From positions 1 to 54,627 of the forward strand of contig RAYY01000033.1 in NCBI GenBank assembly GCA_003611875.1: a DNA stretch of 54,627 nucleotides, written 5' to 3'. The translations under genes were made by a program, and so were the position numbers. Of the stretch, positions 31,268 to 38,744 are shown piece by piece; positions within the stretch are counted from its first letter, which is position 1, and the number at the start of each line of letters is the position of its first letter. This DNA is from a bacterium D16-56. Its GTDB lineage: Bacteria; Bacillota; Clostridia; Lachnospirales; Lachnospiraceae. The notes below the pieces were generated by a model that was given only the letters and a program-made list of their open reading frames with translations, was not told the DNA's origin and searched no databases.

Positions 31268-32698
31268 ATGTCGAACATTTTACAGGTGACTACGCCAAAT
31301 CTGAACACAGATAACAGAAATATACTGAATCCTCAGGACCCCAGACAGGGAAGCCCGGCCATACACAATCCGGTGGACCCTACCCGTGTGGTCCGCGCCG
31401 ACGGCCGTGACGGAGACCAGAACGGGAATAATACCCAGGATGCTCTGTTCAGTGCCGTTAATTATGACAGCAATTACGGCGCCTTTATTAAAGGGCTGGG
31501 AGAGAACAGTAATTTAGCAGGGGTGATGGAGCGCCTGCTGTTTGGCGATATGGCCGGGCTTCTGGGGACAGAGCAGGCAGAGGTAAGTGCGCTGGTAGAG
31601 AGGTTTTTGATGACCATGCGCATGGATTCTCCGGATGACCTGCTGGAATATCTCCAGGGACAGGGAGAGCTGCAGGCCAGGTTTTCCGGCGATTTTTTCA
31701 ATAAGCTTCGCTCTGTGATGTCTCAGAGTCCTTCCGAAAGGCTGAAAGAGATTCTGATGGGATTTGTGAAAGGGTACAATGATTTTTCTTCGGGAGCTCA
31801 TCTGCTGCAGCAGATGCATTCCCTGACCGATGATATTGAGCAGCTTTTGCTTCGAGCCTATCGGGAGGAGTTTCGCGGACTGGCGGACTCCATGAACTGG
31901 GATGCTTCCAACGGTGATACAGAGGACAATGCCGGTGTTCTGAACCAGAAGCTGATCCCGTTTCTCTCCTCTTATATATCTCGTACCCATGATTATGGGG
32001 CAGTCCGAGAAGCATCCATGCTTTTGATCTATCAGGCGGTTCGTTACCAGAACGGGGATAAGGGACGTCTGTTTAAGCTGTTTGACACGCTTTTAGGCAA
32101 TTCGGATTTTCAGAGGCTCTTTAAGGGAGATCCTCAGGAGGACATGGAGAAGCTTTTGATGGCAGGATCCAGAGAGGCCCAGCCGTCTTTGGCGGAATTT
32201 GCCGATAATCTGGCCACTTTGCTTTTAAAAGGAGCCAATGGCCATGGGGGCCTGGAAAATGTACAGCAGTTTTACAATATTATGAATGGAATGCTGATTA
32301 ATGAGAGCGTATATATGCCTCTGCTTCATTTTATCCTTCCTTTTCAATATGAAGAGCAGAATGTGATGTCAGAGATGTGGGTGGATCCGGATGCAAAGCG
32401 TGACAGTGAAGATGAGGGCAGAAAGATCAAGCTTTTTTTGAAATTTGATATTCAGTCTGTGGGAAAGTTTGAGCTGCTTTTGATGCTTCAGGACCGGCAG
32501 GCAAGGGTACAGCTTCTTGTTCCGCCTCAATTGGCCAAGCAGGACAAAAAGATTCAGACAGAGGTGGCGGAGATCCTGAAAAATAACGGAATCCGTTTCA
32601 GTCAGTTGATGGTGCGGGAAAGGGTCCGTGACAGAAGGGTGGATGAGATTTTCCCGGAAATTCGGGAGAAGGAGAGAACAATCAATGTCAGAATTTGA
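31268..32698 (+). CDS. FliK-like (YlqG-type) flagellar protein
   Basis: The 476-residue protein has no signal peptide. The N-terminus is polar and probably disordered (residues 1-65), the middle is helical (LAGVMERLLFGDMAGLLGTE, SERLKEILMGFVKGYNDFSS), and the C-terminal ~100 residues resemble the FliK/Flg_hook fold (KIKLFLKFDIQSVGKFELLL, QARVQLLVPPQLA, ILKNNGIRFSQLMVRERV). It overlaps by 14 bases a gene for an FlhB-tail-like protein, the same pair as Bacillus ylqG-ylqH. The pair is thought to relate to hook length or export gating, but its role is poorly known. GGAGG precedes ATG 31268. Confidence 0.65.
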   Translation: MSNILQVTTPNLNTDNRNILNPQDPRQGSPAIHNPVDPTRVVRADGRDGDQNGNNTQDALFSAVNYDSNYGAFIKGLGENSNLAGVMERLLFGDMAGLLGTEQAEVSALVERFLMTMRMDSPDDLLEYLQGQGELQARFSGDFFNKLRSVMSQSPSERLKEILMGFVKGYNDFSSGAHLLQQMHSLTDDIEQLLLRAYREEFRGLADSMNWDASNGDTEDNAGVLNQKLIPFLSSYISRTHDYGAVREASMLLIYQAVRYQNGDKGRLFKLFDTLLGNSDFQRLFKGDPQEDMEKLLMAGSREAQPSLAEFADNLATLLLKGANGHGGLENVQQFYNIMNGMLINESVYMPLLHFILPFQYEEQNVMSEMWVDPDAKRDSEDEGRKIKLFLKFDIQSVGKFELLLMLQDRQARVQLLVPPQLAKQDKKIQTEVAEILKNNGIRFSQLMVRERVRDRRVDEIFPEIREKERTINVRI

Positions 32699-33038
32699 TG
32701 ATTTGATGAGGCAGAAGGCAGTTGCCCTGAAATATAACCCGGATAAGAACGGAGCTCCGGTGATTGTGGCTTCCGGCATGGGTTATTTGGCAGAGAAGAT
32801 TACAGAGACAGCCATGGAGGCAGGAGTGCCAGTGTATGAGGACAATTCTTTGGCGACGCTTCTGACCCAGCTTCAGCTGGGGTCAGAGATTCCAAAGGAG
32901 CTTTATCAGGCCATTGTGGATATTTATATTTATTTTCTGGGCTATGTGCCGGGGAAGGAGGAGGCTTTGCCGGAAGGTGAGGAGGATCTTTCCGACACAA
33001 AGACGGCAGACAGCCCAAAGGAACAGCAGGCAGAATAG
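32685..33038 (+). CDS. FlhB C-terminal-domain-like protein (YlqH/FhlP type)
   Basis: The 117-residue cytoplasmic protein resembles the cleaved C-terminal domain of the export gate FlhB: KAVALKYNPDKNGAPVIVAS, GMGYLAEKITETAMEAGVPV, YEDNSLATLLTQLQLGSEIP, KELYQAIVDIYIYFL. In FlhB the autocleavage site NPTH lies just before this point; here NPDKN stands in its place, so it should not self-cleave. The start ATG 32685 has GAAGGAGAG upstream; the frame opens earlier at 32628 inside the previous gene. It overlaps the FliK-like gene, so the two are probably made together. An acidic tail follows. Confidence 0.78.
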   Translation: MSEFDDLMRQKAVALKYNPDKNGAPVIVASGMGYLAEKITETAMEAGVPVYEDNSLATLLTQLQLGSEIPKELYQAIVDIYIYFLGYVPGKEEALPEGEEDLSDTKTADSPKEQQAE

Positions 33039-33052
33039 TCAGGAGGTTTTTT

Positions 33053-34432
33053 ATGATTCAGGGAACAAAAAGAGGCGCGGCCGGATTGCTGGCGGCAGTG
33101 CTGGTTTTGGCAGTGAGCATGGAAGCATGGGCAGCCACAAAGCCGATTAACAGTGTAAGCGTCAGTGTGTCGTCTAAGATACAGGTAGGAAAGAGCCTGC
33201 CGGAGATTCGGATCGGAACCGGCAGCGCCGAGGACGGCAGCGTTGTGGTAAGGGACAGCGGCAGCTACTATACGGTGACAGCGGCAGAGTGGGCGGATAC
33301 AAGTACAAAGGAGATCCTGCCCGGCGACGAGCCCAGGATGATCGTGACATTGGAGCCGGAGGATGTGACGGACCATTATTTTCTGGCCAGCTATAAGGCG
33401 TCTAATGTAAAGGTAAGCGGGGGAAGCTTTGTCTCTGCAAGAAGGGACGGAGATTCTCTCTTGGTGACGCTGAAGGTTAAGCCGGCAAAGGGGGATTATG
33501 ATCCGCCTAAGGATGCCTATTGGAATGAAAAGAATCTGGGAGAGGCCCGGTGGGAGGAGCCTGACAGTGATTCCGGTTATTATGAGCTGCAGCTTCTGCG
33601 GGATAATAAAAACGTGTATAAGGTTGCAAAAACTTCAGCCAAAAGCTATAATTTTTATCCCTATATGACCGAGGAAGGGGATTATACCTTTAAGGTGCGC
33701 ACGATTCCGGGCACGGATACCCAGGAAAAATATGGGAAAAAGAGTGATTGGGTGGAGTCCGGGGAGTTAGAGATCGGTGATCGGGATGTGTCAGACGGAA
33801 AGGGACAGAAAACGGACGGTTCGTCTACCGTAAAAAAAGGCACCACGGAAACCGTAGGATGGTTTAAGGAGAATGAGGATTGGGGATATCGTTATCCCGA
33901 CGGCTCGGTCTGCCAAAATGGCTGGTCAGAGATTGACGGACTTTGGTATTATTTTAATGAGGACGGAGTCATGGTCAAGGGCTGGAAACAGGATGGGGCA
34001 GAGCGCTATTATCTGTATGACAACGGGCAGATGGCAGTGGGCTGGTCAAGGATCGGCGGAGTGTGGCATTATTTCCGGCCGGAGCCAGAGGACGGTCATC
34101 CTAAAGGCTCCGTAGTGTCTCCCGGATGGCGGGTAATCGGTGCATATTATTACTATTTTAACCAGGACGGAAGCATTTATACAGGCTGGCTCAATGAGAG
34201 GGGAAAGACCTATTATCTGAATACTGTGGACAACAGCCTTCAGGGAGCTATGTTTACTGGCTGGATCCGCAGAGATGAGAAGGCTTATTTTGCAGACAGC
34301 AACGGGGAGCTTTTGGAAGGATGGAATGAGATCGACGGGGCTTGGTATTATTTTTATCCGGAGTCAAAAGAGATGGCCAGGGATACGAGGGTAGATGGAT
34401 TTTATATTGATTCTGACGGAATCTGGAGATAG
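33053..34432 (+). CDS. Secreted cell-wall-binding repeat protein (first of a pair)
   Basis: The 459-residue protein has a clear signal peptide (basic start, LLAAVLVLAVSMEAWA, then A|TKP). Residues about 30-250 form a beta-rich, unrecognised region that includes a fibronectin-like stretch (GYYELQLLRDNKNVYKVAKT, YTFKVRTIPGTDTQEKYG). The C-terminal ~180 residues hold about six choline-binding-type repeats (GWSEIDGLWYYFNEDG, GWSRIGGVWHYF, AYYYYFNQDGSIYTGWL, WNEIDGAWYYFYPESK). It should lie on the wall surface. It follows the FlhB-tail-like gene by 14 bases with AGGAGG, so it is in the flagellar operon. Confidence 0.85.
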   Translation: MIQGTKRGAAGLLAAVLVLAVSMEAWAATKPINSVSVSVSSKIQVGKSLPEIRIGTGSAEDGSVVVRDSGSYYTVTAAEWADTSTKEILPGDEPRMIVTLEPEDVTDHYFLASYKASNVKVSGGSFVSARRDGDSLLVTLKVKPAKGDYDPPKDAYWNEKNLGEARWEEPDSDSGYYELQLLRDNKNVYKVAKTSAKSYNFYPYMTEEGDYTFKVRTIPGTDTQEKYGKKSDWVESGELEIGDRDVSDGKGQKTDGSSTVKKGTTETVGWFKENEDWGYRYPDGSVCQNGWSEIDGLWYYFNEDGVMVKGWKQDGAERYYLYDNGQMAVGWSRIGGVWHYFRPEPEDGHPKGSVVSPGWRVIGAYYYYFNQDGSIYTGWLNERGKTYYLNTVDNSLQGAMFTGWIRRDEKAYFADSNGELLEGWNEIDGAWYYFYPESKEMARDTRVDGFYIDSDGIWR

Positions 34433-34482
34433 AGGACAGGAAACTGGATCCAAAAGACGATCAGAACAGAAAGAGAGGCAGA

Positions 34483-35766
34483 ATGCAGAAAAAAACATGG
34501 GCAGGATGGAAGAAGCTGGCAGTGAAGGCGGGCGGATGCCTGGCAGCCGTTTCCGTGTTGGCTGCAGGATGGGGCGGGTTAAGCTATGGGGCGACGGAAT
34601 CCAGTGTGATCGAGACGCTGACCATTACCTTCGAGGCAGAATTTGGAGAGCCGGAGGAGGTGCCGATGCCGGAGGTTAAGGTTCAGATGGAAGGCTCGGA
34701 CTCCGGCCGCTGCGATGTGGAATATCGGACACAGTATGACAACTGGAAGCCTGGCAAAAAGGTGCGGGCTGAGGTGGCAGTGTACGCAGAAGACGGGAAG
34801 GTGTTTCCCACAACGTTAAACCGCAACAAGTGCAAGGTGACTGGCGCTGATTTTGTGTCGGCAAAGGCTTTGGATGATACGACCCTTCAGGTGAAGGTGG
34901 ATTATCGGCCGATCACAGTACTGGGAGATACCACCCAGGCCGGATGGACCGCTTCCAGAAAGAGAGCCACCTGGAAGGCAGTGGATTATGCCCCGGGTTA
35001 TTCGCTGGTGCTTTACGGCGACGACAAGGTGGTAAAGCGGCTGACTGTGCAGGGAGCTACATCCGTGGACCTGACAGAGTTTATGGATGATGTGGATAAG
35101 ACTTATTATTATGAGGTAAAGGCGGTTCCCATAACCTCTGATCAGAAAAAGTATTTAAAGGAGGGGGAGTTTGTTACCTCCACGGATCAGGAGTTTGACT
35201 GGGAGGATTGGGACAGAACCAGCAGCTCCGGCAGCGGAAGCTCCAGTACAGGAGGTCCTGGAAGCAGCGGCGGAGCAGGGGCAGGGGACGGCGGTTCCAT
35301 TAAGGGGGATAATTACATAATGCCGGACGGCCGAAAGGAGACCAATACCTGGAAGAAAATATCAGGCAACTGGTATTATTTTGATCAGAATGGCAATATG
35401 GCCAGAGGCTGGCAGAGTGTAGGCAGCTTTTGGTATTTTATGAATAGTGACGGAATTATGCAGTCAGGCTGGGTGAATCCATCCGGAGATTCCTGGTTCT
35501 ACTTAAATCCAAACGGGGATATGAGTACCGGTTGGATCCAGCCTCATCCTGGACAGTGGTATTATTTGAATCAATGGGGCTATATGGAGAGAGACTGGGT
35601 CCTGATAGGGGATAAGTGGTATTATATGGATGCCAGCGGCAGGATGCAGACCGGATGGGTGCAGGTGAGGGATAAGTGGTATTATCTGTATAGTGACGGG
35701 AGTATGGCAGCTAATACGCAGATTAGCGGCAGAACCCTTGGGGCTGACGGAGCGGAGATAAGATAA
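34483..35766 (+). CDS. Secreted cell-wall-binding repeat protein (second of a pair)
   Basis: This 427-residue paralogue of the preceding protein has the signal peptide GGCLAAVSVLAAGWGGLSYG|A, a similar beta-rich middle part (KVTGADFVSAKALDDTTLQV matching NVKVSGGSFVSARRDGDSLL of its neighbour; ATWKAVDYAPGYSLVLYGDD), a Gly/Ser linker (about residues 246-272) and six wall-binding repeats from NWYYFDQNGNMARGWQSVG to WYYLYSDGSMA. The two genes are 50 bases apart and arose by duplication. Their place between hook-type genes and flagellin suggests a role where the flagellum crosses the wall. That is inference. Confidence 0.85.
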   Translation: MQKKTWAGWKKLAVKAGGCLAAVSVLAAGWGGLSYGATESSVIETLTITFEAEFGEPEEVPMPEVKVQMEGSDSGRCDVEYRTQYDNWKPGKKVRAEVAVYAEDGKVFPTTLNRNKCKVTGADFVSAKALDDTTLQVKVDYRPITVLGDTTQAGWTASRKRATWKAVDYAPGYSLVLYGDDKVVKRLTVQGATSVDLTEFMDDVDKTYYYEVKAVPITSDQKKYLKEGEFVTSTDQEFDWEDWDRTSSSGSGSSSTGGPGSSGGAGAGDGGSIKGDNYIMPDGRKETNTWKKISGNWYYFDQNGNMARGWQSVGSFWYFMNSDGIMQSGWVNPSGDSWFYLNPNGDMSTGWIQPHPGQWYYLNQWGYMERDWVLIGDKWYYMDASGRMQTGWVQVRDKWYYLYSDGSMAANTQISGRTLGADGAEIR

Positions 35767-35826
35767 TGGCTTTGAAGGCATTCAGGCCATGAAAAGATGA
35801 GAGCAGTTATGCAAAATATTTGAAGA

Positions 35827-35848
35827 CCGTCCGGAGATCTCCGGACGG
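35827..35848. other. Perfect 22-bp palindrome before the transglycosylase gene
   Basis: The left half CCGTCCGGAGA is followed without a spacer by its exact reverse complement. No T-run follows on the plus strand, so it may be an operator or an RNA hairpin rather than a terminator. It lies 61 bases after the second cell-wall-binding gene and 38 before the next start. Confidence 0.6.
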
Positions 35849-35886
35849 CCGCAGATGAGAACAAGAAAGAAAGAGGAACAGAGATT

Positions 35887-36801
35887 ATGGGATTGGCAAC
35901 TTCAGCCATAAGCCAGGAGATGCTTGGCATACAGAACGGATTCACTGCCAGGGCGGCAGGAACAGGAGGAAGTGATTTTCAGTCCGTGTATAAGAATGTG
36001 GCCCAGGGCAAGGCGGAAAGCATGGATTCGATTTTTGAGGAGGCGTCTTCCCGGTACGGTGTGCCGGTCAGCTTAATCAAGGCGGTGGCAAAGGCAGAGT
36101 CCAACTTTGATACCAATGCGGTTTCCAAGGCAGGGGCTATGGGAGTGATGCAGCTTATGCCTGCCACAGCCAAATCGATGGGAGTTACGAACCCTTTTGA
36201 TGCAAGGCAGAATATAATGGGAGGGACCAAGTGCCTTAAGGAGCATCTGGAGCGGTTTGACGGTGATGTAAGTCTGGCGCTTGCGGCTTACAATGCAGGG
36301 CCTAACAGTGTTAAAAAGTATGGCGGAATACCGCCTTATCAGGAGACCCAGAATTATGTGAAGAAAGTTTTTTCTTATATGAACGGTTCTCCTATCTACA
36401 CGGGTAAGACTGTAAACACAGGAGGTTCAGGGACACTTTCCGGTCTCTACGGAAGCAGCTTCTATGGGATGGGATCGAATCAGCTTTTGAGCCTTTACGG
36501 TTCCTCGTCAGGCAGCTTGGGAAGTCTTTCCGGGCTTTCTTCCGATTCTTCTGACGGACTTTTGGGCAGCTCCTACAGCCAGCTTGCCGGGCTTTATGGA
36601 ACCTCCTATAATCAGCTTGCCGGGCTATATGGACTTTCAGGCATGGGAAGTATGGATATGATGGGGCTTTTGAGCAGTGTGTCTGAGGGGGACGGGGATA
36701 CCGTTACCTTAGATAAGAGCAGTTACGCCAGTTTAATTCAGCTTTTACGTCTTCAGATGATGATGAACGCCAGCAGAGAGGTAGGCACAATATCACTATA
36801 A
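35887..36801 (+). CDS. Lytic transglycosylase (SLT domain) of the flagellar cluster
   Basis: The 304-residue protein has a Slt70-type domain at about residues 50-160: EEASSRYGVPVSLIKAVAKA with the catalytic glutamate in AKAESNFD, then GAMGVMQLMPATAKSMGV, ARQNIMGGTKCLKEHLERFD and LALAAYNAGPNSVKKYGGIP. These enzymes cleave glycan strands to give 1,6-anhydro ends and can open the wall for flagella. No signal peptide or membrane segment is seen at the N-terminus (MGLATSAISQEMLG). The C-terminal third is Gly/Ser/Leu-rich with repeated LAGLYG/LLSLYGSS units. GAGGAACAG precedes ATG 35887. Clostridioides has a transglycosylase gene at a similar place. Confidence 0.88.
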   Translation: MGLATSAISQEMLGIQNGFTARAAGTGGSDFQSVYKNVAQGKAESMDSIFEEASSRYGVPVSLIKAVAKAESNFDTNAVSKAGAMGVMQLMPATAKSMGVTNPFDARQNIMGGTKCLKEHLERFDGDVSLALAAYNAGPNSVKKYGGIPPYQETQNYVKKVFSYMNGSPIYTGKTVNTGGSGTLSGLYGSSFYGMGSNQLLSLYGSSSGSLGSLSGLSSDSSDGLLGSSYSQLAGLYGTSYNQLAGLYGLSGMGSMDMMGLLSSVSEGDGDTVTLDKSSYASLIQLLRLQMMMNASREVGTISL

Positions 36802-36823
36802 TTAGGAAGGATGAGTGTACACC

Positions 36824-37441
36824 ATGAAATTGCGGGATTGCAATAGCTGTTTAGTATATGGGACAGATAACCGTCCCTTGGCCAATGCAAGGGTAGAGAT
36901 GAAAAAGGAGGGAGGTATCATGCTCTTTTTTCAGACCCAGAAGCTGCGGAGTGTCCGGGTCAAGACGGTTGTGGATTTTTATGACCAGGTACAGGGGGTT
37001 GTCCGGAGCCGGTGTGAGCTGGTAATTCAGCATAATATTTATGAAACCAAACGGAAGGAGCCTTGGATGGCTACCTGTGATCTGCTTGAGGTATATGACA
37101 TTTACCAAAGACAGAAAGACCTGCGGGTGGAGGTGCAGATTCGTGCAGAGTTCCGGACAGAGGCGACAAGCTGGTTTTTTTCCGGTATAATCCAGAATAT
37201 CAGCGCAGGGGGTGTATTTATTATCACCAAACAGGCATTGAAGAAGAACGACCGTTTCTTATTTAACTATACCTTTGGATCGGAGCTGGTTGAGCTGCGG
37301 GCAAAGGTGCTGCGGGTAACAGGCCTGGTACAGGGAGGCGGCTATGGTTATGGATGTCAGTTTGTGGGGCTATCTAAGGAGGCAGAGGCAGCCGTGAGAA
37401 AGTTTGTCTATACAAAGCAGATGGAGAAGCAGAAACAATAA
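36824..37441 (+). CDS. PilZ-domain protein (YcgR-like), possible flagellar brake
   Basis: This protein of about 205 residues has a YcgR-N-like beta domain (residues about 20-90) and a C-terminal PilZ domain. The PilZ D/NxSxxG motif is present (NISAGGVFI). The arginine motif reads YQRQKDLRVEV, that is QxxxR in register with the usual RxxxR, so c-di-GMP binding may be weakened or altered. YcgR-type proteins bind the motor and slow it when c-di-GMP is high. TAGGAAGG lies upstream; GTG 36815 is the other possible start. The gene is 22 bases after the transglycosylase and 14 before the glycosyltransferase. Confidence 0.8.
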   Translation: MKLRDCNSCLVYGTDNRPLANARVEMKKEGGIMLFFQTQKLRSVRVKTVVDFYDQVQGVVRSRCELVIQHNIYETKRKEPWMATCDLLEVYDIYQRQKDLRVEVQIRAEFRTEATSWFFSGIIQNISAGGVFIITKQALKKNDRFLFNYTFGSELVELRAKVLRVTGLVQGGGYGYGCQFVGLSKEAEAAVRKFVYTKQMEKQKQ

Positions 37442-37455
37442 GGAAGAGAAATAAA

Positions 37456-38538
37456 GTGAAGATAAATCTTGTAATGATCGTCAAAAACGAGGAGCGTTCT
37501 CTAAGAAAGTGTCTGCAGGCGGCTGCTGGATTGGTGGATCAGATGATTGTAGTGGATACCGGGTCGTCTGACAGGACAAAAAGTATCGCAGAAGATATGG
37601 GGGCAAGGATTTTTGATTTTGACTGGGTGGATGATTTTTCTGCTGCCCGGAACTTTGCCCTGGAGCAGTCAGACGGGGATTGGAATCTGGTGCTGGACGG
37701 GGATGAGTATCTGAAATCGGCGGACAGAAAAAAACTGGAGCAGATTATTCTTGCCCGTCAGGGAATGTGGCTGGGGTGCATCACAAGATATGATGCCTTT
37801 CGGGATGAGGAGGGCATCAGCGTCAGCACTGCAGTGCTGCCTCGGCTGCTTCCGAGGGGGGTTCGTTATGAGGGCAGGATTCATGAACAGCCGGCGGGAG
37901 ATTATCCTTCTTACGGGATTGGCCTGGAGGCAGATCATGACGGTTATCTGTATGAGGATAAAGGGGAGAGGAATCTTCCCTTTTTAGAACGGGCGGTAAG
38001 GGAGCATCCACAGGATGGATATTATATGTTTCAGCTTGCATATACACTTCGAAATTTAAAAAGGCAGGAGGAGAGCCTGCCTTATTTTCGCCAGTTTTAC
38101 AGGCTGTCAGGAAGAAAGGACGGCTATTGGTCCGGGGGTGTGGTCTTGTATCTGTATACCCTGTTAGATCTGGCTTCTCCGGAATATCTGGATGAGGCGG
38201 CCCGGATTATTGCGAAGGAGGAGACTGTTCTGGGCGAATGGCCGGATTTCTGCTTTGTATGTGGACTTTTTTATATGAAGCGGGTTCTGTCGAATGTGAA
38301 GCGCTATCTTTCTCTGCTTCCTAATATTGAAAAATCCTATTTAAAATGTCTCAGTCTGGGGGAACAGCCTATGGCCGGGGGCGTGGTAGGAACCGGCTCT
38401 TTTCGAGCCGCGTATAATCTGGGAGCCTGGTATGAGGTATCAGGACAAATGGAGCAGGCAGAGAGTTATTACCGGATGGCTGCCAAGGAGGGGTATGGAC
38501 CGGCAGTGAAGCGGTTGGAGCAGGTATGGGGCCAATAG
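37456..38538 (+). CDS. Family 2 glycosyltransferase with C-terminal TPR-like part, probable flagellin modification
   Basis: The 360-residue cytoplasmic protein starts at GTG 37456, after AAGGAAGAG. Residues 1-170 are a GT2 domain: LVMIVKNEERSLRKCLQ, MIVVDTGSSDRTKSIAEDMG, DFSAARNFALEQSDGDW and the DxD metal site in LVLDGDEYL. The rest has TPR-like helical pairs (DGYYMFQLAYTLRNLKRQEE, AYNLGAWYEVSGQMEQAESY). This GT2-plus-TPR layout is typical of protein O-glycosyltransferases next to flagellin genes, such as the one by Clostridioides fliC. With flagellin 200 bases downstream, flagellin is the likely acceptor. The sugar is unknown. Confidence 0.82.
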   Translation: MKINLVMIVKNEERSLRKCLQAAAGLVDQMIVVDTGSSDRTKSIAEDMGARIFDFDWVDDFSAARNFALEQSDGDWNLVLDGDEYLKSADRKKLEQIILARQGMWLGCITRYDAFRDEEGISVSTAVLPRLLPRGVRYEGRIHEQPAGDYPSYGIGLEADHDGYLYEDKGERNLPFLERAVREHPQDGYYMFQLAYTLRNLKRQEESLPYFRQFYRLSGRKDGYWSGGVVLYLYTLLDLASPEYLDEAARIIAKEETVLGEWPDFCFVCGLFYMKRVLSNVKRYLSLLPNIEKSYLKCLSLGEQPMAGGVVGTGSFRAAYNLGAWYEVSGQMEQAESYYRMAAKEGYGPAVKRLEQVWGQ

Positions 38539-38588
38539 GGATAAATGTGAGAAAAAGGTGAAAACTGAAAAAAATAAAGTGCTGTACT

Positions 38589-38615
38589 TATGAAAGCCAG
38601 CTATTCTGCCGATAT
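38589..38615 (+). promoter_or_regulatory. Sigma-28-type promoter of flagellin
   Basis: GCCGATAT at 38608-38615 is a perfect -10 for the flagellar sigma factor. The position 15 bases upstream is TATG, a poor match to TAAA. Transcription would start about 125 bases before the flagellin ATG. Confidence 0.6.
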
Positions 38616-38646
38616 TATAATCAGCAGGTAAGAATCAGAGAAAAGA

Positions 38647-38735
38647 ACGGCTGTAATAAGGAAGGCAATTTGGTCGATTGCCGATCGCTTTATTTCACCA
38701 CAGCCGTCATATAGAACCATATTGATGGAAGGTGG
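38647..38735 (+). promoter_or_regulatory. Structured flagellin leader with candidate CsrA sites
   Basis: ACGGCTGT (38647-38654) pairs with ACAGCCGT (38700-38707), enclosing a smaller stem (GGCAA/TTGCC near 38664-38682). GGA motifs stand at 38660-38662 (AAGGA) and in the ribosome site at 38725-38729 (ATGGA), followed by AGGTGG. Two GGA sites, one over the Shine-Dalgarno, is the layout by which CsrA represses hag in Bacillus, and csrA-fliW lie in this window. Confidence 0.5.
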
Positions 38736-38744
38736 TTGGCGCAT

